Assembly: GCA_021848365.1 (NCBI GenBank)
Contig: JAJZUS010000001.1
Coordinates: 434,001-498,000, forward strand
Length of the DNA stretch: 64,000 bases
Source: Actinomycetes bacterium
GTDB taxonomy: Bacteria > Actinomycetota > Acidimicrobiia > Acidimicrobiales > RAAP-2
Reading direction: 5' to 3'
Under the pieces are notes generated by a model, which saw only the letters and a list, made by a program, of their open reading frames with translations, was not told the DNA's origin and did no database searches. Both the position numbers and the translations under genes were made by a program. Shown piece after piece: positions 39,139 through 47,218 of this stretch; position 1 is the first letter of the stretch; every line of letters begins with the position of its first letter.

Positions 39139-39464
39139 GCCGGCCGGTGCCCCGCCAGCCAGTCGGCGAGGGCCACCACCACGCTCACGTCGCCGCTCAC
39201 GCGGACCCGACCCTCGCGCAGCACGGCCATGACCGTGGAGCCGCTCGCTAGCTCGTCCGCGCCGGCGGCGTCGAGGCGCACCGTGGCGTCGGGCCGCTCG
39301 ACCGCGGGCTCGACGCGCGACCCCGCGGGCGAGAGCACGAGGGTCGCGGCGGCGGGCGTCGAGCCCTCCACCTGGAGGGTGATGCGGACCTCGCGGCCGT
39401 CGGGGGTCGGCGCCGGACCGGCGCCCGCGAGCGTCGCCGCCAGGCGGTCGGCCCAGGTCGCCAC
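39135..39464 (-). CDS. SCP2 sterol-binding-like domain protein
   Basis: PDATVRLDAAGADELASGSTVMAVLREGRVRVSGDVSVVVALADWL; GTG start at 39464 overlaps the sdhB stop. Confidence 0.65.
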   Translation of the reverse strand: MATWADRLAATLAGAGPAPTPDGREVRITLQVEGSTPAAATLVLSPAGSRVEPAVERPDATVRLDAAGADELASGSTVMAVLREGRVRVSGDVSVVVALADWLAGHRPA

Positions 39465-40243
39465 TACGGCTGGGGCTGGACGGAGGCCTCGGACGCCGTG
39501 CGCTTGGTGCGCCGACGGATCTTGCGGCCGAGCCACGCCACGGGGTCGTAGTGGGCGTCGACGACGCGCTCCTTCATCGGGATGATCGCGTTGTCCGTGA
39601 TCTTGATGTGCTCGGGGCAGACCTCGGTGCAGCACTTGGTGATGTTGCAGTAGCCGAGGCCCATCTCCTCGCGCACGTAGTCGCGACGGTCGTTGGTGTC
39701 GAGGGGGTGCATCTCCAGCTCGGCGTAGCGGATGAAGAACCGCGGGCCGGCGTAGTGCTGCTTGTTCTCCTCGTGGTCGCGGATCACGTGGCAGACGTCC
39801 TGGCACATGAAGCACTCGATGCACTTGCGGAACTCCTGGCCGCGCTCGACGTCCTCCTGGTACATCCGGTACCCGTCCTCGGGCATCGGGGGCGGCAGGA
39901 GGGCGGGGACCCGCTCGGCCATCGCGAAGTTGAACGAGACGTCGGTCACCAGGTCGCGGATGATCGGGAAGGTCCGCATCGGGGTCACCGTCACCGGTCC
40001 CTCGGGCAGCTGGTCCATCCGGGTCATGCACATGAGCCGGGGCTTGCCGTTGATCTCGGCGGCGCACGAGCCGCACTTGCCGGCCTTGCAGTTCCACCGG
40101 CACGCGAGGTCCGGGGCCTCGGTCGCCTGGATGCGGTGGATGACGTCGAGGACGACCTCCCCCTCCTGACGCTCGAGGGCGAACTCCTGGAAGTCGCCGC
40201 CGTTCGCGTCACCGCGCCAGACGCGCATGGTCACCTGGGACAT
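39464..40243 (-). CDS. sdhB: Succinate dehydrogenase/fumarate reductase iron-sulfur subunit
   Basis: CRWNCKAGKCGSCAAEINGKPRLMC 2Fe-2S motif; CIECFMCQDVCHV and CNITKCCTEVCPEHI. Confidence 0.96.
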   Translation of the reverse strand: MSQVTMRVWRGDANGGDFQEFALERQEGEVVLDVIHRIQATEAPDLACRWNCKAGKCGSCAAEINGKPRLMCMTRMDQLPEGPVTVTPMRTFPIIRDLVTDVSFNFAMAERVPALLPPPMPEDGYRMYQEDVERGQEFRKCIECFMCQDVCHVIRDHEENKQHYAGPRFFIRYAELEMHPLDTNDRRDYVREEMGLGYCNITKCCTEVCPEHIKITDNAIIPMKERVVDAHYDPVAWLGRKIRRRTKRTASEASVQPQP

Positions 40244-42054
40244 CAGTGGGCCTCCTCGAGCAGTGCCTTGAGTTCGTCGGGCATCACCAGTAGTGGTGAG
40301 CGTACGGTCGTGAACTCGCCGTCCCAGCGGCCGTCGGCCACCGAGTGGGCGAGGTTGAAGGTCCCGAACTCGGGGTCGGCCTTCGGGAAGTCCTCGCGGG
40401 TGTGACCGCCGCGCGACTCCCGGCGCTCGAGCGCGCCGCGGGCGGTGCACTTGGAGACCGTGATCATGCTGGGCAGGTCGGTCGCGAGGTTCCAGCCCGG
40501 GTTGTAGGCCCGCCCGCCGGCGACGGCGACGTTCCGCACCCGCTCCGAGAGGGTCTCGAGGGCGACGATGGCCTCCTCGATCTCCGGTCCGTTGCGGATG
40601 ATGCCGACGTTCGCCTGCATCATCTCCTGCAGGTCGCGCTGGATGTCGTAGGGGTTCTCGCCGGACTCGCGCTCGAAGGGCGCGGTCGCCTGGACGATGG
40701 CCGCCTCGACCTCGCCACGGTCGAAGCCGCGCGGACCCGAGCCCCCCTCGAGGTACGCGGCGGCGCCGAGACCGGCGCGCTGGCCGAAGACGACGAGGTC
40801 GGAGAGGGAGTTGCCGCCCAGGCGGTTCGCCCCGTGCATGCCCCCGGCCACCTCGCCGGCGGCGAAGAGGCCCGGAACGCGGGTGGCGGCCGTGTCGGCG
40901 TCGACCTTCACGCCACCCATGATGTAGTGGCAGGTCGGGCCGATCTCCATGGACTCGCGGGTGATGTCGACACCCGCCAGCTCCATGAACTGGTGGTACA
41001 TCGAGGGTAGGCGGCGACGGATGAACTCGGCCGAGCGGCGCGAGCCGATGTCGAGGAAGACGCCGCCGTGGGGGCTGCCCCGGCCGTTCTTCACCTCGGC
41101 GTTGATGGCGCGGGCCACCTCGTCGCGCGGCAGCAGCTCGGGCGGGCGACGTCCGGCGCTGTGGTCCTCGTACCAGCGGTCGGCCTCCTCCTCGGACTCG
41201 GCCGTCTCGGCGCGGAACATGTCGGCCACGTAGTTGAACATGAAGCGCTCGCCGTTCGAGTTGCGCAGCACCCCACCGTCACCGCGCACACCTTCGGTGA
41301 CGAGCAGCCCGCGCACGCTGAGCGGCCAGACCATGCCGGTCGGGTGGAACTGGATGGCCTCCATGTCGATCAGCTCGGCGCCGGCCCACAGGGCCATCGC
41401 GTGGCCGTCGCCGGTGCTCTCCCACGAGTTGGAGGTGAACTTCCAGGACTTGCCGACGCCCCCGGTCGCGAGGATGATCGACTTCGCCCCGAAGGTGACG
41501 AACTGGCCGGTCGGGCGCCAGTAGGCGACGGCCCCGGCGATCGCGCCGTGCTCGTCGTGCACGAGGCGCAGCACCTTGCACTCCATGTAGACGTCGGTCC
41601 CCATGGAGACGACCTTCTGCTGGAGGGTGCGGATGAGCTCGAGGCCCGTGCGGTCGCCGACGTGGGCGAGACGCGCGTAGCGGTGCCCGCCGAAGTCGCG
41701 CTGGAGGATCTTGCCGTCCTTCGTGCGGTCGAAGAGCGCGCCCCACTGCTCGAGCTCCCGCACCCGGTCCGGAGCCTCCTTGGCGTGCAGCTCGGCCATG
41801 CGGTAGTTGTTGAGGAACTTGCCCCCGCGCATGGTGTCGCGGAAGTGGACCTGCCAGTTGTCCTCGGGGTAGACGTTGCCCATGGCGGCGGCCATGCCGC
41901 CCTCGGCCATCACGGTGTGGGCCTTGCCGAGGAGGGACTTGGTCACGATGCCCACCGAGAGGCCGCGCTGCTTGGCCTCGATGGCCGCGCGCAGCCCGGC
42001 GCCGCCGGCGCCGATGATCAGGACGTCGTAGTCGTGGTGTTCGTAGTCGGTCAC
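40243..42054 (-). CDS. sdhA: Succinate dehydrogenase/fumarate reductase flavoprotein subunit
   Basis: DVLIIGAGGAGLRAAIEAKQRGLSVGIVTKSLLGKAHTVMAEGGMAAAMG; EVAGGMHGANRLGGNSLSDLVVFG. Confidence 0.97.
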   Translation of the reverse strand: MTDYEHHDYDVLIIGAGGAGLRAAIEAKQRGLSVGIVTKSLLGKAHTVMAEGGMAAAMGNVYPEDNWQVHFRDTMRGGKFLNNYRMAELHAKEAPDRVRELEQWGALFDRTKDGKILQRDFGGHRYARLAHVGDRTGLELIRTLQQKVVSMGTDVYMECKVLRLVHDEHGAIAGAVAYWRPTGQFVTFGAKSIILATGGVGKSWKFTSNSWESTGDGHAMALWAGAELIDMEAIQFHPTGMVWPLSVRGLLVTEGVRGDGGVLRNSNGERFMFNYVADMFRAETAESEEEADRWYEDHSAGRRPPELLPRDEVARAINAEVKNGRGSPHGGVFLDIGSRRSAEFIRRRLPSMYHQFMELAGVDITRESMEIGPTCHYIMGGVKVDADTAATRVPGLFAAGEVAGGMHGANRLGGNSLSDLVVFGQRAGLGAAAYLEGGSGPRGFDRGEVEAAIVQATAPFERESGENPYDIQRDLQEMMQANVGIIRNGPEIEEAIVALETLSERVRNVAVAGGRAYNPGWNLATDLPSMITVSKCTARGALERRESRGGHTREDFPKADPEFGTFNLAHSVADGRWDGEFTTVRSPLLVMPDELKALLEEAH

Positions 42055-42064
42055 GGGAGGTCCT

Positions 42065-42880
42065 TTAGAAGAGGCGGTAGTCGGTGATGGCGCCCGAGGC
42101 GACCAGCCGGACGTAGATGTCGGTGAAGGCCACGAAGATGAGCGAGGTCCAGGCGAAGTTCATGTGCTTGACGTTGAAGGGCGTCAGGAACTTCCAGATC
42201 TTGTAGCGCAGGGGCGACTGGTGGAAGCTCTTGACCGACCCGCCGCAGATGTGGCGTCCGGCGTGGCAGCCCAGCGAGTAGCCCCACAGCAGCGCGGCGT
42301 TTACCGTGAGCACGATCGTCCCCACCGTCACACCCCAGCCGATCCCCGGCTGGTGGAAGGCGCGGATGGCGTCGTAGGTGAGGATCACGTTGAGCACGAG
42401 CCCGAAGTACCAGAAGTAGCGGTGGGCGTTCTGGAAGAAGAGGGGGAAGCGCGACTCGCCCGAGTAGGAGCCGTGGGCGTCGGCGACCGAGCAGGCCGGC
42501 GGCGACCACCAGAAGGCCCGGTAGTACGAGCGGCGGTAGTAGTAGCAGGTGAGGCGGAACCCGAGGGGGAAGATCAGGATGATCAGGGCCGGCGACAGCG
42601 TCCAGGCGCTGATCGCGAAGCCGTGCCCGGCGCCGGGAACGCAGTCACCGGCGAGGCAGGGGGAGTAGAAGGGGCTGATCAGGTCGCGGTGGGCGGCGGC
42701 CCCCACGTAGTAGTTGGCGTTCTGGAAGGCGGCCCACGTCGAGTAGACGACGAAGGCCGTCAGGATCGACGCGGTGACCACCGGCTGCAGCCACCAGCGG
42801 TCCGTGCGCAGGGTCGCCACGTCGGGCCCACCACGCTTTCCTCCAAGGACAACTCTGGTCGCGCTCTCTATGGTCGCCAC
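42065..42880 (-). CDS. Succinate dehydrogenase membrane subunit (single polypeptide)
   Basis: 271 aa, multi-TM, multiple conserved His, immediately upstream of sdhA in the same orientation. Confidence 0.82.
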   Translation of the reverse strand: MATIESATRVVLGGKRGGPDVATLRTDRWWLQPVVTASILTAFVVYSTWAAFQNANYYVGAAAHRDLISPFYSPCLAGDCVPGAGHGFAISAWTLSPALIILIFPLGFRLTCYYYRRSYYRAFWWSPPACSVADAHGSYSGESRFPLFFQNAHRYFWYFGLVLNVILTYDAIRAFHQPGIGWGVTVGTIVLTVNAALLWGYSLGCHAGRHICGGSVKSFHQSPLRYKIWKFLTPFNVKHMNFAWTSLIFVAFTDIYVRLVASGAITDYRLF

Positions 42881-42964
42881 GCCTCACCTCGTTCGATCGT
42901 CCCGACGCGCGGGAGCCCCCCAACTCCCGCGACAGGCCCATATTAGGCACCGCCCGAGTAGGGC

Positions 42965-43957
42965 TCAGGCCGTGACCTGGGAGGACTTTCGGCCCCGCGT
43001 CGTCGCGGCGGGTGGTGGCACCGCCGAGGGAGCGAGAACGATACCGGCCCCGGGGGGCCAGGCGGTCGTGATCTCGGCCTCGATGACCTCCCGCAGGACG
43101 CGGGCCGCTCGGGTGAGGGGGTGGCGCGAGTCACGCACGAGGCAGATCGTGCGCTCGATGACGGGCTCGGCGAGATGCACGAGGGTGAGTGAGTCGTCCA
43201 TCGTGGCGAGGATGCTCGGCACGATGGCCGCCCCCAGTCCCGCGGCGACGAAGGCGTGGACCGTCGCCACCTCGGCCCCGTCCATCGCCACCAGCGGCTC
43301 GAAGCCGGCGTCGGCGAAGGCCTGGAGGGTGGCGGTGCGCAGCTCGTAGCCCTCGTGGAACATGATGAGCGGCACGTCGCGCAGGTCGCCGATCCTCACC
43401 TCGGCGCGGTGCGCCAGGGGGTGGTCCTCGCGCATGAGGAGGGCGAGGCGCTCGGTGGCGAGGGTCGTCACGTCGGCGTGGGTGCGCACGAAGGGACCGA
43501 CGACGAGGGCGAGGTCGAGCCGCCCGGCGACGAGGTCGCTCGCCAGGGTGTCGGTGTCGCGCTCGACGAGGGCGAGGGAGACCTCGGGGTGCGCGGCGCG
43601 GAACGACGCGAGGGCGCGGGGCACCAGGGTCGCGCCGATGCTCGGCGTGGCGCCGATGGTGACGTGGCCCCGCCGCAGTCCGTCGAGCTCGTCGACGGCG
43701 TGGAAGACGTCCTCCACCGTGGTGAGGGCCCGTCGGGCGATCGGCAGGAGTTCGCGGCCGGCCTCGGTGAGCGAGATGGGACGGCGGCCCCTCACGAAGA
43801 GCGAGACGCCGAGGACGGTCTCGAGCCGGGCGATCTGGGCACTGATGGAGGGCTGGGCCATCTGGAGCTCGTCGGCCGCGGCCGTGAACTGCCCCTCGTC
43901 GGCCACGGTGACGAAGCACCGCAGCTGCTGGACCGTGAGATCACGAGGACTAAACAT
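42965..43957 (-). CDS. LysR family transcriptional regulator
   Basis: LTVQQLRCFVTVADEGQFTAAADELQMAQPSISAQIARLETVLGVSLFVRGRRPISLTEAG. Confidence 0.95.
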   Translation of the reverse strand: MFSPRDLTVQQLRCFVTVADEGQFTAAADELQMAQPSISAQIARLETVLGVSLFVRGRRPISLTEAGRELLPIARRALTTVEDVFHAVDELDGLRRGHVTIGATPSIGATLVPRALASFRAAHPEVSLALVERDTDTLASDLVAGRLDLALVVGPFVRTHADVTTLATERLALLMREDHPLAHRAEVRIGDLRDVPLIMFHEGYELRTATLQAFADAGFEPLVAMDGAEVATVHAFVAAGLGAAIVPSILATMDDSLTLVHLAEPVIERTICLVRDSRHPLTRAARVLREVIEAEITTAWPPGAGIVLAPSAVPPPAATTRGRKSSQVTA

Positions 43958-43960
43958 AGG

Positions 43961-43997
43961 CTATTCCAATCGTAGAGAGAGAATAGATTGATTGGAA
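43961..43997. promoter_or_regulatory. Nested dyads in LysR/secreted-cluster divergent promoter
   Basis: CTATTC(43961)-N14-GAATAG(43981) and TTCCAATC(43964)-N18-GATTGGAA(43990), both perfect. Confidence 0.65.
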
Positions 43998-44006
43998 ATC
44001 TATAGT

Positions 44007-44025
44007 CACCAACTTTACATTGGTG
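44007..44025. promoter_or_regulatory. Dyad CACCAA-N7-TTGGTG ending 2 nt before ATG 44028
   Basis: caccaa ctttaca ttggtg, perfect 6-bp arms covering the ribosome-binding region. Confidence 0.5.
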
Positions 44026-44027
44026 GC

Positions 44028-44621
44028 ATGCGCACATACAAGAAGATTCCAGCCCCCCTGTTCGCCTCTCTGCTGGTGGTCTCGGCCGCCGGCGTCGGCG
44101 TCGCCGGGGCCACCACCGTCCACCAGCCCAGCTCGACCGCCGCGGCCCACGCCACGAAGAAGGCGCCGCCCAAGGTGGTGAAGGTCGCCTTCCGCGGCGT
44201 CTACAAGGGCACGCTCGCCCTCGAGTGGTCGGCGGCGGGCGGCAAGGCCACCGCGGTGAACGGCACCGGCACCGGCACCTACCTCGGGGCGAGCAAGCTC
44301 GTCGGCCTGAGCGGGTCGGCCCCCGCGTCGAACACCTGTGACCCGATGACGGGTACCGGGTACCTCCTCGGCGGTGGCTCGAAGCTCATGCTCACCATCA
44401 TCACGAACTCGTCGCAGGCCTGCGCGGCCGGCCAGAGCGCTCCGACCTCGGTCAGCGTGAAGGGCCTCGCCAAGGTCACCTCGGGTATCGGCAAGTGGAA
44501 GGGCGCCACGGGGAACCTCAAGTTCACCGGCTCCTTCTCCATCAAGGACACCACCGCGGGCAGCAAGGAGACGGACACGTTCTCCGCGACCCTCACGGGC
44601 GTCCTGGTCATCCGCAAGTAG
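44028..44621 (+). CDS. Secreted protein of unknown function
   Basis: MRTYKKIPAPLFASLLVVSAAGVGVAGA signal peptide; no recognisable domain. Confidence 0.8.
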   Translation: MRTYKKIPAPLFASLLVVSAAGVGVAGATTVHQPSSTAAAHATKKAPPKVVKVAFRGVYKGTLALEWSAAGGKATAVNGTGTGTYLGASKLVGLSGSAPASNTCDPMTGTGYLLGGGSKLMLTIITNSSQACAAGQSAPTSVSVKGLAKVTSGIGKWKGATGNLKFTGSFSIKDTTAGSKETDTFSATLTGVLVIRK

Positions 44622-44654
44622 TTCGCGATCGCGACTAAGGGAGGAAAGAAAGAA

Positions 44655-45320
44655 ATGAGGAAAATACTCGCGTCCGTCGCCGTCGGGGCCCTGGCCCTGA
44701 GCGGGACGACGCTCGTCACGGGGGCCGTCGGGGCTAGCTCGACGACCACGACGACGGCGCCGCCCACGACCAGCACGACGGCACCCACCACTACGACGTT
44801 GGCCCCTCCGGTCCAGGGAGCGGCGAACCTGCCGCTGTACCTCAACGTCGACACCGTCGTCGGTAGCGGCGGGACTGGCGTTCTGAAGGCTCCGATCGGG
44901 TGCGCAATGACCAACGAGTTCTACGTTGGCCAGACCGTGGTCTTCCGGATGTCCGGGGTGAACGTCGCTACCGGCGGCACCCCGCTCACGGGATCCAACG
45001 TGGCGAGTGCGACCATCACGGTGCCGGGCGTTGCGACGCCCTTCACCATGGGCTACGGCAACCACGGCACGGCGGCCTTCTGGTCCTACGGCTGGAACAC
45101 CACCGGGTACGCGACGATGGGCGTCGTGCCCTTCAAGCTGACCGTGACGACCAAGTCCGTCCCGGCGGTGACGAAGGTCGTCCGCCAGAAGATCAAGGGC
45201 AAGTGGGTCCAGAAGCGCGTCGTCGTGAAGAAGGCGATCAAGGCCCAGACCTTCACCTACACCCAGGCCGGGACGTCCGCGAACTCCCAGCTGACCATCA
45301 ACCCGGTCCCCGCCGGTTGA
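44655..45320 (+). CDS. Secreted protein with Thr-rich linker, unknown function
   Basis: Signal peptide MRKILASVAVGALALSGTTLVTGAVGA, then TTTTTAPPTTSTTAPTTTTLAPP; upstream gggaggaaagaa RBS. Confidence 0.82.
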   Translation: MRKILASVAVGALALSGTTLVTGAVGASSTTTTTAPPTTSTTAPTTTTLAPPVQGAANLPLYLNVDTVVGSGGTGVLKAPIGCAMTNEFYVGQTVVFRMSGVNVATGGTPLTGSNVASATITVPGVATPFTMGYGNHGTAAFWSYGWNTTGYATMGVVPFKLTVTTKSVPAVTKVVRQKIKGKWVQKRVVVKKAIKAQTFTYTQAGTSANSQLTINPVPAG

Positions 45321-45340
45321 TCTGATGCCGCAGTGACGGA

Positions 45341-45369
45341 CGGGCCGGCCCTCGAAAAGGGCCGGCCCG
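45341..45369 (+). terminator. Hairpin terminator between secreted genes
   Basis: Perfect 12-bp stem cgggccggccct / agggccggcccg, loop cgaaa. Confidence 0.75.
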
Positions 45370-45427
45370 GTCCGAGCCACCGTTCCCACGCTGGCGGCCT
45401 CACCCTAACCCTCCGAAAGGATCCCCC

Positions 45428-47131
45428 ATGAAGATGACCCGTCACGTCGCGCACCGCGTGATGGTCCTGGCTGCGGTGGCGGCTCTGCTGCCTCTCGCCG
45501 CCGCGGCCCCCGGGGGAGCGGCCGACACCACGTCGACGCTCAACCCCACCAACCTCGTCGCCCCGTCGAACTTGCCCGGGGTCCCGGCCCTGCCCGGTCC
45601 GGTCACCCCCAGCTTCACGGTGCCGGCGACGATCTCCAACCCCCTCACCATCTCGCCCGTCCAGGCGACCCAGGGCAAGCCGATCACGATCTCGGGCACC
45701 GGCCTGCCGGCCGCGACGAGCGTCGCCATCGTCTGGCAGACCGCCAACGTCACCTGGGTGGCGAGTCCCCAGCCGGACACCGTCAACTACCTGGGCCGCG
45801 CGCAGTCGACGCTCAACGTGACCCTCGCCACGGTGACGACCAGCTCCTCGGGTAGCTTCACCTACTCGACGAAGGCCCCGGCCGACTTCGGTGGACAGCA
45901 CCAGATCTACGCGGTCGTCAACAACACGGCCGTCGCCTACGGCGCCTTCTACCTCCTGCGCACCCTGACGGTCACCCCGACGCGGGGACCGATCGGGACC
46001 CCGATCCACATCACCTACACCGGCATCGGGGCCTCCCTCTACACCGGCGGCGCGGCGCTGCTCTACGACAACAAGTTCGCGGGCGAGCTCATGGCCAACT
46101 GGACCCGCGGGACGGCGAGCGTGACCATTCGCGCGACCGGCGCGACGGGGGCCCACCTCATCCAGGTCGCTGACGCCATCAGCTACATGTACATGAACAT
46201 CATCCAGTCGCCGGTGCCCTACGCCGACGTCTACCCGCAGGACGGCGGCGGCGTCACGACCTTCACCGTCACCCCGGGCCACACCAGCCTGACCCCGTAC
46301 ATCACCTGGCCGGCCAACGTGACCCCCACGATCAACGAGGTCACGACGCTCAACAACGCCGGGCTCTCGGCGGACGGCAACGCCGTCGCGACGGTCTCGC
46401 CGAAGCAGGGCGCCGTCACCACCAAGGCGACCGTCTCGGTGAGCGGGCTGCCCGGCTCGGGCCCCTACCAGCTGGCCTGGTCCTCGGTCGTGGGCAGCCG
46501 GGTGAACTGCCCGACGTCCTCCTGCTGGGCCTACACCTCGGTTCCCCTGGGCACCGCCACGGCGAGCAACGGCAGCCTCTCGACCAGCGTGACCATCCCC
46601 GACGGACTCGGTGGCTGGCACGTCATCCTGGTCCTCTCGGGTTCGACGGTCGAGGCGCAGGTCCCCTTCTACGTCATGGAGTCGATGGTCCCCTTCTACT
46701 CCTCGAGCGGCAAGTTGCTGTCGATGGGCGTGGCGACGGCCGATGACTCCGCGACGCCGACGGCCCTCGCCAACGGACAGTCGGGCACCGGCACCTACAC
46801 CTTCAAGCAGGGCCAGGAGATCACCATCAGCCTGAAGGGCGTCGGCTGGACCCAGTTCGACAACGTGCTGGGCGTCGACTACGACAACAGCTACATCGGC
46901 TACGGGTGCGGCTTCAACTCGAACGGCTACACCGTCATCCACCTGCGCGCCACGGGCGGCCCGGGCGTGCACCTGATCGACCTGTACCCGATGTTCTACA
47001 CGCAGCAGCCGTCGTTCGCGAACACGCCCTACGGCATGACCCCGATCCTCACCTACTCGAACGACGACCCGGCGCTCGCCCTCGGCTACCACGTGCCGTC
47101 GCTCCACTTCGCGATCACCATCGTGAAGTAG
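45428..47131 (+). CDS. Secreted repeat protein, A-B-A-B duplicated beta-rich domains
   Basis: Signal peptide; two copies of GGxHxI...FY (aa ~150-175 and ~391-416) each followed by YDN...RATGxxGxHLI (aa ~213-245 and ~485-517). Confidence 0.82.
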   Translation: MKMTRHVAHRVMVLAAVAALLPLAAAAPGGAADTTSTLNPTNLVAPSNLPGVPALPGPVTPSFTVPATISNPLTISPVQATQGKPITISGTGLPAATSVAIVWQTANVTWVASPQPDTVNYLGRAQSTLNVTLATVTTSSSGSFTYSTKAPADFGGQHQIYAVVNNTAVAYGAFYLLRTLTVTPTRGPIGTPIHITYTGIGASLYTGGAALLYDNKFAGELMANWTRGTASVTIRATGATGAHLIQVADAISYMYMNIIQSPVPYADVYPQDGGGVTTFTVTPGHTSLTPYITWPANVTPTINEVTTLNNAGLSADGNAVATVSPKQGAVTTKATVSVSGLPGSGPYQLAWSSVVGSRVNCPTSSCWAYTSVPLGTATASNGSLSTSVTIPDGLGGWHVILVLSGSTVEAQVPFYVMESMVPFYSSSGKLLSMGVATADDSATPTALANGQSGTGTYTFKQGQEITISLKGVGWTQFDNVLGVDYDNSYIGYGCGFNSNGYTVIHLRATGGPGVHLIDLYPMFYTQQPSFANTPYGMTPILTYSNDDPALALGYHVPSLHFAITIVK

Positions 47132-47153
47132 CTCGCTAGCCTCCCAACTGCGA

Positions 47154-47190
47154 ACCACGAGTCCCCGTCGTCAAGACGGGGACTCGTGGT
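47154..47190. terminator. Bidirectional hairpin terminator between convergent genes
   Basis: Perfect 16-bp stem accacgagtccccgtc-gtcaa-gacggggactcgtggt. Confidence 0.85.
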
Positions 47191-47218
47191 GTCCGCCCCC
47201 GTGTCGGTCGAGTCTCGG

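Noticed and set aside
44741-44818. Repetitive acgacg/accacg tract resembling a short repeat array
   Set aside because: Codes for an in-frame Thr/Pro linker in a secreted protein; no spacer structure, not CRISPR.
45257-47158. 633-aa minus-strand ORF over the secreted gene
   Set aside because: Arg/Gly/Val-rich shadow; the + strand has a signal peptide and internal duplications.
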